The notes below the pieces were generated by a model. That model was not told the DNA's origin and did no database searches. It was given only the letters and a program-made list of their open reading frames with translations. Made by a program: the position numbers and the translations under genes. From the NCBI GenBank assembly GCA_028819195.1, contig JAPPMF010000004.1, positions 1 through 64,000 of the forward strand: a stretch of DNA of 64,000 nucleotides, written 5' to 3'. The stretch comes from Bin55 sp028819195 (GTDB lineage: Bacteria; Pseudomonadota; Gammaproteobacteria; Pseudomonadales; Azotimanducaceae). Below, in pieces: positions 1-8,241 of this stretch; the first letter of the stretch is position 1; each line of letters begins with the position of its first letter.

Positions 1-477
1 ATGACTAAATTTTTTTCAAATTTATTGTCTCAATCAATTTATACACACATTCCAGAATTGATCCGCAGTCCCGTGATCGATAAAAGAGATTGGCATAAGA
101 TGTGTGCAGTCCCCCTCACTAGTTATGCACAGATCTCGCAAGGGATTGGGTATTAGTCGTACCTGTAAAAGTCGTTAAAGTTAAGTTTGCGACAACCCGC
201 GATACGATTCCCCTTTATTCATTAAAAAGACAAGCGACTCCCGGTAGCTAGATGGCAATCGTACCAATCAAAGCAAAGTTATCTTGGAAATGTGCTTACT
301 TGTACGGGCTACATGCCATAATCGACGTGTCTTGATGGAAATCAATGTCAAAACCAATTACCCAAATTGGTTTAGTTCTTGACGACAACCCCAACAATCT
401 GCAATTCTGATAGCAAGGTAATCGTGATTGTATCCTTGACTACACGCTGGATTAGACCTGATAGCAACGAGCTTACT
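1..477. other. Leading stretch without a convincing gene
   Basis: No RNA gene, repeat or terminator is visible. One plus-strand frame is open from the first base (ATG at 1) to a TAG at 154-156, 51 codons. It could be the 3' end of a gene cut by the window edge or chance; nothing in it is recognisable. Confidence 0.4.
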
Positions 478-726
478 TTAAATTAAATAAACGATATATG
501 TCTTCTTCACAGCATTACTTAGGTTGTTGGCAAGTTTCTTCGCATTGCTGTGCCACATTTTTATATCTGTTAAAGTTGGCTTGGCAAAGCTCGCAATGTT
601 GACCATGTGGACACTTTGCTCTCTTTCAGGTACACCATTTAATTGCTGTGACCACTGTTTGGGTACTGCTCGATGAATTGAATTTTCTGCTAAATATTCC
701 TCAATCAACAGGTTAAGTTGTTTCAT
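478..726 (-). CDS. Small hypothetical protein (82 aa)
   Basis: Function unknown. The frame is open further upstream (to 777), but the start is set at the ATG at 726 because on the minus strand an AGGAG lies seven bases before it, a near-ideal ribosome binding site. The protein begins MKQLNLLIEEYLAENS, is soluble-looking, mixed in charge, and has no signal peptide or membrane segment. It stands alone at the left edge of the accessory island, about 770 bases before the cytosine methyltransferase and on the opposite strand. It could be a small regulator, but nothing in the sequence shows that. Confidence 0.55.
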   Translation of the reverse strand: MKQLNLLIEEYLAENSIHRAVPKQWSQQLNGVPEREQSVHMVNIASFAKPTLTDIKMWHSNAKKLANNLSNAVKKTYIVYLI

Positions 727-1054
727 TAGCCAGCTCCTGTAATCGTAGAAACAATAAAATATTTTAATCCCGCTCAAGAATCACGCGAACAGTGTTTGGT
801 GAGAATTGGATCGACGAATCGCTGACTCTTTTTCTTCGATTGGATTAAATGATTAGATCGAAAATCTAACAGAAGTTCCTTAATACTTCATTCGTTACAA
901 GTTCATTTCTTATTTTTAAAGTTTCAGTAATTCCATAATCTAACATATTGTAATGATCGATTAAATGACTATAATTACGCATAAAGGAACAATAACAAAC
1001 ATTAGAGGTACGCTAAAGAAATAAACAAGAGCACTAGGTCGCAACAAGAGAACT
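727..1054. other. AT-rich intergenic stretch
   Basis: 328 bases, rich in A and T, with no recognisable gene, tRNA or inverted repeat. It must hold the promoter of the small minus-strand gene ending at 478, but no clear -35/-10 pair stands out. Confidence 0.4.
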
Positions 1055-1246
1055 GTGCTTACCATTCTTGAACTATTTAAGTTACTTTTCGGGATGTTAG
1101 CTCTAATGCAAATTAAGCCGGATAAGAAAAAAGATGAGATACTAAAAATAAAACAACGAAGTCAAACAGAAAAATACAAGAACACAATAAAATCACTAAC
1201 AAAAAAGGAGGAGTTGGCTGAGAGAGATATTTTCTGGGCGCGATAA
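1055..1246 (+). CDS. Possible small basic protein (63 aa)
   Basis: Weakly supported frame starting with GTG after a poor GAG-type binding site. The product would have a short hydrophobic N-terminus (roughly residues 2-18) followed by a very lysine-rich helical stretch (roughly 20-55), like small phage or membrane-associated accessory proteins. Its last codons overlap an AAGGAGG sequence (1205-1211) and a second open frame that encodes a membrane segment (1218-1319), so the two could be one frameshifted gene or two overlapping small genes. Function unknown; may not be expressed. Confidence 0.3.
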   Translation: MLTILELFKLLFGMLALMQIKPDKKKDEILKIKQRSQTEKYKNTIKSLTKKEELAERDIFWAR

Positions 1247-1319
1247 CAAGTTATCGTCATTCCGAGTAATGGCTGTGATCGCGTTAATCGGAGGAATGGT
1301 GGTATTCTATTTGACGTAA
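1218..1319 (+). pseudogene. Possible overlapping or frameshifted small membrane protein
   Basis: In the frame +1 to the preceding small gene, codons from 1218 to the TAA at 1317-1319 encode a polar patch (GRDNKLSSFR) followed by a single hydrophobic segment. This layout is typical of short phage-type membrane anchors. The only ATG is at 1269, giving a 16-residue peptide; a CTG at 1218 stands eight bases after AAGGAGG. An A6 run at 1201-1206 lies just upstream, so a one-base indel or a translational shift there would fuse it to the 1055 frame. I cannot tell a real gene from a remnant. Confidence 0.25.
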
Positions 1320-1491
1320 CTAGTAGCTCCGGTAGTAGTGATTTGAACTCGCGTATTTGGCTCTGTTTTGTGGCGCATTGAGCGGATAAGCAGCGCAAAT
1401 GAATTTGAGCAAGACCGAGGCTAGTCTTTCTTAATATTTCGACACAAATCCAAATCAATGGCGCGAATGGGGACTGTCAGTAAACACGTAG

Positions 1492-2754
1492 ATGTCTGAT
1501 CTTATAAATTTCGTTGACCTTTTTGCGGGCGCGGGGGGACTTTCGGAAGGCTTTGTCCAAGACGGATATCAGCCAATAGCACATGTTGAAGTTGACACTG
1601 CTGCTTGTAACACTCTTCGTACTCGGACAGCGTTTCGTTGGTTAACTAAGATAGGTCGCGAAGACGTATATGCAGATTATCTCGCTAGCAGAATATCTAG
1701 GGATGAATTGTATGCTTGGGTTCCAAAAAGGTTAATGGGTAGTGTCATTAACAACGAACTTAGGACAGATACAATAGAGACGATATGTCAGGAAATTGAT
1801 GAGTTACTTGAAGGACGTACTCTTGACGTACTAGTGGGTGGCGTACCGTGTCAACCCTACTCGCTTATAGGGCGCTCGCGAGATTCCAAAGGCATGGAAG
1901 TAGATGCGCGCAACTATCTCTACAAACACTTTGCACGATTCTTGGAAAAGTACCGTCCCAGAAGATTTGTATTCGAAAATGTTGTTGGGTTACTATCCGC
2001 CCAAGACTACAGGGGCATCAGCTATTATGAGGCCATATTAGATTTATTCTGCAAATTAGGCTACCACGTTGAGGACTCACTCATAAATGCACAAGACTTT
2101 GGTGTACTACAAAACCGAAGAAGACTGGTGCTTATTGGTGATCGTGATTCAGTTCCCTTTGGCGAATATGTCTTCCCCAGTTGGAAGGGAAATGCAATTG
2201 TCAACGACGCACTCATGGATCTCCCCCCACTTCTTGCTGGCGAAGGAGTTGTTGAACCCTGCGAGCTCTTATCATCCAAAAGTAAGTGGCTGACTGATGC
2301 ACGTGTCAACACTTCGCTACCTGTGACTTGGCATCAGGCGCGACCTCACAATAAACGTGATTTAGCTATTTATCGATTAGCTGTGAGAGAATGGAATGAC
2401 GCAAGATCAAGGTTGCGCTATGACGATCTCCCGCCGCATTTAAAAACACATAGGAACAAAAAATCATTCACGGACAGGTTTAAGGTTGTGGCTGGAGAGT
2501 TACCAGCTGCACATACAATAGTCGCTCACATTTGTAAGGATGGACACTATTACATACATCCCGACCTAGATCAGAATCGATCAATTACACCAAGGGAAGC
2601 CGCAAGGCTTCAATCATTTCCTGACGATTACTACTTCGAAGGAGCAGGACTCAAACCGTCGCGGACTAGTGTATTTCGTCAAATTGGCAATGCCGTCCCC
2701 GTGCTTCTTTCACGCAAAATCGCCGAACGTATTCGGGAGAGCTGGAATGGTTGA
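1492..2754 (+). CDS. C5-cytosine DNA methyltransferase
   Basis: Transfers a methyl group from S-adenosylmethionine to carbon 5 of cytosine in DNA. All landmark motifs are present in order in 420 residues: motif I DLFAGAGGLSEGF (9-21), catalytic motif IV VPCQ with Cys120, motif VI ENV (162-164), motif VIII QNRRR (207-211), motif IX around RSITPREAARLQSF (363-376) and motif X IGNAVP (398-403). The target recognition region lies at about 215-340. The ATG at 1492 fits the family N-terminus exactly. Its last eight bases overlap the start of the dual GHKL ATPase gene, so the two are translationally linked. No dedicated restriction enzyme for it is recognisable; target sequence unknown. Confidence 0.95.
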   Translation: MSDLINFVDLFAGAGGLSEGFVQDGYQPIAHVEVDTAACNTLRTRTAFRWLTKIGREDVYADYLASRISRDELYAWVPKRLMGSVINNELRTDTIETICQEIDELLEGRTLDVLVGGVPCQPYSLIGRSRDSKGMEVDARNYLYKHFARFLEKYRPRRFVFENVVGLLSAQDYRGISYYEAILDLFCKLGYHVEDSLINAQDFGVLQNRRRLVLIGDRDSVPFGEYVFPSWKGNAIVNDALMDLPPLLAGEGVVEPCELLSSKSKWLTDARVNTSLPVTWHQARPHNKRDLAIYRLAVREWNDARSRLRYDDLPPHLKTHRNKKSFTDRFKVVAGELPAAHTIVAHICKDGHYYIHPDLDQNRSITPREAARLQSFPDDYYFEGAGLKPSRTSVFRQIGNAVPVLLSRKIAERIRESWNG

Positions 2755-4903
2755 ACGGGAAACTTATAGAATTCGACCTGCAGGGCGACACATCCTTACG
2801 ATTGGACGGGACTTAGTCCAAGACCCGTATGCAGCAGTTATTGAATTGGTAAAAAACGCCTACGATGCAGATTCTCCAAGTGTGGTAATTGCATTTGAGC
2901 AACAGGGAGACAAGGACTGTTACATCACAATCGAAGACAGTGGTCATGGAATGACCCGCGATACGGTGGTAAACAAGTGGCTGGTACCTTCAACATCGGA
3001 TAAGAAGATTCGAGAGGGACGCAGTCCAACCGGAAGAATTATGCAAGGACGTAAAGGAATTGGTCGCTTCGCAGCTTCCGTTCTTGGCAAAGATCTCTAC
3101 CTAGAGACTACGACTGATTCTGGACAGAGAACCACACTATTCATTCAATGGGATGACTTTGAAGCAGCAGAACACCTCGAGGACGTCGAAATTCTTATCG
3201 ATTCTGAAGACACAAACCAGAAAGCTGGAACGAAATTGAAGATGGCTATTCGAGAACAAGACATTGGCACTTGGAATCAATCGCAGATTAGAAAGCTTCA
3301 GTTTGAGCTCAGAAAGCTAATACCTCCGTTCCCAAATATCGTATCCAAACAGACGTTCAGCATGGTTCTACGAGTCTCTGGAATGGGAGGAATGGAAGAC
3401 ATAGACAATGAGATCGAACCATTTCCACTTGTCGAACATTACGACTACCGAATTGCAGGAAAGATCGAGACAGGGACAAAAGCGCGTTTCCGGTACTCCC
3501 AGCAGAAATCACTTCGAGTTCCCGACGAAGAGATTGAGATAGAAGTCGAAGGACTCTCAGGATGTGGAGAACTTGAATTGGACATTCGGGTTTATGATCG
3601 GGATCCCGCTTCCGTGGATCAACTCATATTGAGAGGACTGAAAGATGAAGCAGGGAACTACTTGGGTAAATCGGAAGCTAGAAACCTTCTAAATGAATAC
3701 AACGGAATTGGGGTGTACAGAAATGGATTTCGATTGCGACCTCTAGGCGATCCAGAATTCGATTGGCTAAAACTCAATGAGCAACGTGTACAGAAACCTG
3801 CGTTCCGAATCGGCAACAACCAAGTAATAGGATATGTTCTAATCCAATCGGAAGAACAGTCCAACTTGATCGAGAAGAGCGGTAGGGACGGACTCATCGA
3901 GAACGAAGCGTTTGGTAAGTTAAAGGAAATCACAAAAGCAGTGATTGGCAAGTTAGAGGAAAGACGATATTTGTATCGAAAACAAGAAGGCTTAGGAAGG
4001 AAGACATTTAAGACTGAACAGGAATTGGAAAAACTCTACTCATTTGACATTTTGAAGGACAAGGTTAGAAAGACTCTAAACCGTGCTCAAGTACACACCA
4101 CAATACGCGAGAAAGTAGTCGCGCATATTGAGGAAGACGAGAAACGAAAGAGTGAAACAGTGAAGCGTTTGCGTGATGCAATTGCTGTCTACCAAGGTCA
4201 AGCAACACTCGGGAAAATAATAAACGTGGTGCTCCATGAGGGACGACGTCCATTAAACCATTTTCGCAATCGTTTTCCATTGCTCGAGAAGTACGCCAAA
4301 CAGTATTCCAAAACTGATGATCCATACATAGTTCCCAAAATTGTAGATCTTGCAAAAGGAATATCGGAAAACGCAAGGGAATTTGTACTACTGTTTAGCC
4401 GACTTGATCCTTTGGCGGCCCGACGTCGCACACGTAGAAAGTTGGAAAAGCTAATTCCCGTGATTCGAAGTTCATATGAGACATTTTCTAGGAAAATGGA
4501 ATCGAAGAATGTGAAATTCCTAATTGAAGGTGACGAATCTTTTACTTTTCTGTGTTGGAAACAAGACATACAAACGATATTCACAAACTTGATTGATAAC
4601 AGTCTCTACTGGCTCAATAAGGTTAATCATGTTGACAAGCATATTAAGACACGTATATCGATCTGTGGCAATAGGTTAGTTCACATTGACTACACCGATA
4701 CAGGTCCTGGAATAGAACCCAAATACATTGAGAATGAAGTGATCTTCGAACCCCATTTTTCAACAAAACCGGACGGGACTGGACTCGGACTAGCAATTGC
4801 CGGTGAGGCTGCTACACGAAATCAGTTAGTGCTTAAGGCGTTTGAGAGCAAAAGTGGATCGTGGTTTCGTATTCAACCCAATGACGCAGACGTCACCGAA
4901 TAG
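2747..4903 (+). CDS. Dual GHKL ATPase: MORC/MutL-like module fused to histidine-kinase-like module
   Basis: 718 residues, starting at the ATG inside the methyltransferase's last codons, with GGGAG just upstream. The first GHKL ATPase has an N box (ELVKNAYDAD, 33-42), G1 box (EDSGHGM, 63-69) and a GRKGIGRFA loop (101-109), as in MutL/MORC/Hsp90-type proteins. A middle region (about 220-480) is unassigned. The C-terminal part looks like a histidine kinase core: an H-box-like LHEGRRPLNHF with His497, N box FTNLIDNSLYW (612-622), G1 DTGPGI (651-656), an F box (666-674) and G2 GTGLGLAIA (677-685). No membrane segment, so it senses something cytoplasmic. A receiver-domain protein follows nine bases later, suggesting phosphotransfer from His497. 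Related GHKL ATPases are known in restriction-modification loci; this double architecture is unusual. Confidence 0.85.
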   Translation: MVERETYRIRPAGRHILTIGRDLVQDPYAAVIELVKNAYDADSPSVVIAFEQQGDKDCYITIEDSGHGMTRDTVVNKWLVPSTSDKKIREGRSPTGRIMQGRKGIGRFAASVLGKDLYLETTTDSGQRTTLFIQWDDFEAAEHLEDVEILIDSEDTNQKAGTKLKMAIREQDIGTWNQSQIRKLQFELRKLIPPFPNIVSKQTFSMVLRVSGMGGMEDIDNEIEPFPLVEHYDYRIAGKIETGTKARFRYSQQKSLRVPDEEIEIEVEGLSGCGELELDIRVYDRDPASVDQLILRGLKDEAGNYLGKSEARNLLNEYNGIGVYRNGFRLRPLGDPEFDWLKLNEQRVQKPAFRIGNNQVIGYVLIQSEEQSNLIEKSGRDGLIENEAFGKLKEITKAVIGKLEERRYLYRKQEGLGRKTFKTEQELEKLYSFDILKDKVRKTLNRAQVHTTIREKVVAHIEEDEKRKSETVKRLRDAIAVYQGQATLGKIINVVLHEGRRPLNHFRNRFPLLEKYAKQYSKTDDPYIVPKIVDLAKGISENAREFVLLFSRLDPLAARRRTRRKLEKLIPVIRSSYETFSRKMESKNVKFLIEGDESFTFLCWKQDIQTIFTNLIDNSLYWLNKVNHVDKHIKTRISICGNRLVHIDYTDTGPGIEPKYIENEVIFEPHFSTKPDGTGLGLAIAGEAATRNQLVLKAFESKSGSWFRIQPNDADVTE

Positions 4904-4912
4904 CAAGCGGGG

Positions 4913-5941
4913 ATGAGTACTTTCACGCTGCTCTTGGTTGAAGACGAAGACAGTCAAATCGATGACTACAAGAAGGTTGTTGCAGACTATAACGGCGACC
5001 ATGAACGAGGTGTCCACATGCTAGTCAAGAAAACTCTAAATGATGCAAAGATCTGTCTAAACAAATCGATAGACGCCGCGATCATTGACCTCAACCTCGG
5101 GAGAGGTACAGCGGATGGAGCAGAAGTCATTAATGAAGTAAAGGAGCACTTCAGGATTCCCGTCGCGATTCTTACAGGAACCCCAAGCGAAGCTGACGAC
5201 GAACCTCCAGTTGTACAGGTGTTTACAAAGGGTCAGCATAGTTTTAAAGATGTCTTGGACTACCTATGGACAGTTTACGAAACTGGGCTGACAAAGATTA
5301 TGGGAGGGAGAGGCGAGCTGGAAAAGCGTCTGAGTAACGTCTTTCTGAAAAACCTAGTACCAGCTATGGAAATGTGGATAAGGTATGGAAAGCAAGACAA
5401 AGAGAGGACAGAATGTGCGTTATTGCGTCATGCGTTGGGCTATTTGGTGGCGGACTTGGAAGCTGATGGGGAGAGGCCTTTCTACCCCGAAGAGGTTTAC
5501 CTAGCACCCCCGTTAAACAATTCTCTGCAGACAGGAAGTCTAGTTAGATTAAAAAAAGAAGGGTCGGTTCACTTAGTTATAACCCCAGCGTGCGACTTGG
5601 TAATTCGAAAAAATGGCAAGCCAAAAACAGACGTGGTAGTCGTAGCAGAAATTGTTCCAATGGCCACGGTATATCGAGAGTTAGAGCCAAACAGTAACAA
5701 AAAGAAAAATCTGAAAAATAACAACTTTGCGCTGTATTACCACTGGCTTCCAAACCTTGATGATTTTGAAGCAGGATTCGTAGACTTCCGCCGTCTTAAA
5801 ACGGTAATGTGGGACAAGTTTAATCGCAGTTTTGAACACCTAGAAATCCGTGTAGCACCCAGCTTTATAAAGGACATTATCTCTCGATTCTCGGCTTTCT
5901 ATGCGCGTCAAGGTCAACCTACTATAAATTCAGAGAATTAA
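4913..5941 (+). CDS. Receiver-domain response regulator with unknown C-terminal effector
   Basis: 342 residues. The N-terminal 125 form a receiver domain: acidic pair E10/D11, phosphoacceptor D59 in IIDLNLG, T89 in AILTGT and K106 in VFTKGQ. It probably accepts phosphate from the preceding kinase-like protein. Instead of a DNA-binding output there are about 215 residues of unrecognised sequence. They contain a helical stretch (130-185) and a beta-rich part with the pattern LVITPACDL (221-229), which resembles a TPACDL/QTCDL motif of uncharacterised proteins. No nuclease motif is obvious to me. The nine-base gap to the upstream gene argues for one operon: methyltransferase, sensor ATPase, receiver-effector. 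Confidence 0.8.
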   Translation: MSTFTLLLVEDEDSQIDDYKKVVADYNGDHERGVHMLVKKTLNDAKICLNKSIDAAIIDLNLGRGTADGAEVINEVKEHFRIPVAILTGTPSEADDEPPVVQVFTKGQHSFKDVLDYLWTVYETGLTKIMGGRGELEKRLSNVFLKNLVPAMEMWIRYGKQDKERTECALLRHALGYLVADLEADGERPFYPEEVYLAPPLNNSLQTGSLVRLKKEGSVHLVITPACDLVIRKNGKPKTDVVVVAEIVPMATVYRELEPNSNKKKNLKNNNFALYYHWLPNLDDFEAGFVDFRRLKTVMWDKFNRSFEHLEIRVAPSFIKDIISRFSAFYARQGQPTINSEN

Positions 5942-6370
5942 TAGCAATCTACAATGGGCTCTGGCGGTCGATTTTTAAAGTGAGATACTACCAGTTGTTA
6001 GGCTATGCCTCTTGTACGCAGTCAAGTAGATTCAGCGTGGGTATGAAATTAGATTGTGTGATCGCTTTTGTGGTAGGCATTGGTGATACAACCTCAACTT
6101 AGAGTCAATCTCCATAACATGTGGAGTGAGAAGTTGGCAAAGCGAATTTCATTGCTCTCAATACCCGTTTTTCTTTCATAATACCGATTAGATAAGCCTA
6201 TTTCCCTATTACGAGACTGATGACAATTGGGACCGATTGAGCATAATCGAAATACAAATATCTTTGGCGTTGTACCACCCTAATACATACAGCGAGCTGT
6301 TAACGCTATCTAGTGGCGTGTGTCACTTGCTGTCGTTCTGTACCAGTTTGATACGCGTACAATAGGGGCT
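5942..6370. other. Intergenic region inside the defence island
   Basis: About 430 bases between the receiver protein and the second methyltransferase, with no gene I can support. It separates two tightly packed gene groups, so it should carry the promoter of the restriction-modification pair. A GTG at 6320 gives the methyltransferase an optional N-terminal extension, but the ATG at 6371 is preferred. Confidence 0.4.
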
Positions 6371-7333
6371 ATGAAAGAATTCCGTGCTAAACTGTACGAC
6401 TTGGTTCCGTTTGAGCTTCGAAACATCGAGAATCCGCAACGAGTTCTCCCAACAATAGCCAAAAATGAGATCTTGATGTCGCGTATTGAGCAATCCCTCC
6501 GACAGGTTCCGACTACTCACAGATTATACCTCCAAGACTCCCGAACACTCAAACTTCCACCCGAAAGTGTACATTTGGTAGTTACCTCTCCCCCTTACTG
6601 GACACTTAAGTCCTACAACATGCACGATGCTCAATTAGGCAACGTCCAAGACTATGACCAGTTCCTCAGAGATCTAGATAAGATCTGGCGACGATGCTTT
6701 AAGGCCTTGGTACCTGGAGGTCGACTAGTTTGTATTGTCGGAGATGTCTGCCTTTCGCGCCGGAATAACACGGGCGAACACACTGTAGTACCACTGCATG
6801 CTTCTATCCAAGAACATTGCCGGAAAATCGGTTTTACCAATCTTGCCCCAATCATTTGGCACAAGATTGCCAATGCCAACTACGAGGTTTCTAACAGTTC
6901 GACTTTCTTCGGAAAGCCTTACGAGCCTAATGCGGTTATCAAAAACGACATCGAATTCATACTCATGGAGCGAAAAGGTGGCGGGTACCGTAAACCAAAT
7001 TTTGAGGAGCGCGTTCTCAGCTTAATTTCCGCAGAAAACTACCAACTTTGGTTCAGGCAAATCTGGCATGACATCACAGGGGCTTCCACAAAGAGCCACC
7101 CAGCACCGTTCCCACTTGTACTTGCCGAACGACTGATCAGAATGTTCAGTTTTGTCGGTGACACTATTTTAGATCCCTTTTTGGGGACAGGTACCACGAG
7201 TGTTGCAGCAGGGAATTGTGGCCGCAATAGCATTGGGGTAGAAGTGGATCCGGAGTACTTTCATATGGCCCGCAATCGCATTGGTGCTGAAACAACCGAC
7301 CTGTTTATTGACTCTGTTGCGGTTACCAAGTGA
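6371..7333 (+). CDS. DNA methyltransferase, beta class (N6-adenine or N4-cytosine)
   Basis: Methylates an exocyclic amino group in DNA using S-adenosylmethionine. In 320 residues the catalytic motif TSPPYW comes first (72-77) and the cofactor motif DPFLGTGTT second (268-276), the order that defines the beta class. A typical VPGGRLVCIVGDV strand follows the catalytic motif. The ATG at 6371 has AGGGG just upstream; a longer GTG start at 6320 is possible. Its stop codon overlaps the GTG start of the PaeR7I-family endonuclease by four bases, so it is the cognate modification enzyme. The likely target is the endonuclease's site, CTCGAG in characterised relatives; which base is methylated cannot be read from the sequence. 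Confidence 0.93.
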   Translation: MKEFRAKLYDLVPFELRNIENPQRVLPTIAKNEILMSRIEQSLRQVPTTHRLYLQDSRTLKLPPESVHLVVTSPPYWTLKSYNMHDAQLGNVQDYDQFLRDLDKIWRRCFKALVPGGRLVCIVGDVCLSRRNNTGEHTVVPLHASIQEHCRKIGFTNLAPIIWHKIANANYEVSNSSTFFGKPYEPNAVIKNDIEFILMERKGGGYRKPNFEERVLSLISAENYQLWFRQIWHDITGASTKSHPAPFPLVLAERLIRMFSFVGDTILDPFLGTGTTSVAAGNCGRNSIGVEVDPEYFHMARNRIGAETTDLFIDSVAVTK

Positions 7334-8058
7334 ACCTCGAATCAAGGCTTTCAGATGCCATTAAATGGTTTTGGAAAACCCGGTCCAACCAGTCCAAACG
7401 ACAAGGTTTGAATCAAGGGGTACGAGATCATGGCAATCGCACTGCTGTGACAGGAGGAAAACAATTGAATGGGTTCGTTCGACTAGTGACCGAACTTCTG
7501 GCAGAAGGGGGCTTGCCGTTAGGGAGCGTACATGTGCGTAAGAGCGAAGTAGTACTACCGGGCTATTTCCGACCATCTAAGGAGTGGGATTTGGTGGTTG
7601 TACACAATGGAAAATTGCTAGCGACAGTTGAGTTTAAGTCTCAGGTCGGATCATTGGGAAACAATTTCAATAACCGGATTGAAGAAGCCCTTGGGAACGC
7701 CACAGATATTCAGCGTGCCTATCGCGAGGGCGCATTCAAACCGTCACCAGCACCTTGGTTAGGATACTTGATGATGCTAGAGCGATCAGATGATTCGACA
7801 AGAACGCGTAGTATTAGGGAGCGGCACTTTCCGGTGATGGAGGATTTCAAGTCCACTTCGTATGCAGATCGGTACGGCTTGTTCTGCCAAAGGTTAGTCC
7901 GCGAACGCCTTTACAATGCTGCGTGTTTCATTATGTCGGACGAGCAAACGGGAATAGCTGGATCGTACCTCGAACCAATGAACGAACTAAATTTTAAGAA
8001 CTTTGCGGCTTCCCTAATCGGTCATGTGTCTGGTTATGTCCGAAGGGATTTTCTTTAA
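7330..8058 (+). CDS. Type II restriction endonuclease, PaeR7I/XhoI family
   Basis: Cuts DNA unmethylated at its site; characterised relatives recognise CTCGAG. The 242 residues carry the PD-(D/E)xK-type core with D87 and E101-F-K103 (EWDLVVV then VEFKSQVG), followed by the family signature GNNFNNRIEEALGNA (110-124). Length matches the family. The GTG start at 7330 sits in a GTGA overlap with the methyltransferase stop, so methylase is translated first, the safe order for such a pair. CTCGAG occurs in the window, for example at 34387-34392, so the host DNA must be protected by the neighbouring enzyme if the specificity is conserved. Confidence 0.92.
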   Translation: MNLESRLSDAIKWFWKTRSNQSKRQGLNQGVRDHGNRTAVTGGKQLNGFVRLVTELLAEGGLPLGSVHVRKSEVVLPGYFRPSKEWDLVVVHNGKLLATVEFKSQVGSLGNNFNNRIEEALGNATDIQRAYREGAFKPSPAPWLGYLMMLERSDDSTRTRSIRERHFPVMEDFKSTSYADRYGLFCQRLVRERLYNAACFIMSDEQTGIAGSYLEPMNELNFKNFAASLIGHVSGYVRRDFL

Positions 8059-8241
8059 TCAGCGCGTATGATGTTCTGCTACTATACGTATCACCAAATG
8101 TCTTCCTAAAATCCGAGTGCGCGGACCGCGTTGTTTTTTGGTTTAAACTAGGGAATTATGCGTGGCTAGGACGAAGAATTACTCCAACTTGAATGACGGC
8201 TTTAGCTTGGGCGTATACTACACCGTTTTGCCAGAGAGCTG

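Noticed and set aside
6856..6870. TTGGCAC-AAGA-TTGC, a sigma-54 promoter look-alike
   Set aside because: It is inside the methyltransferase coding sequence with no gene start downstream; chance match.
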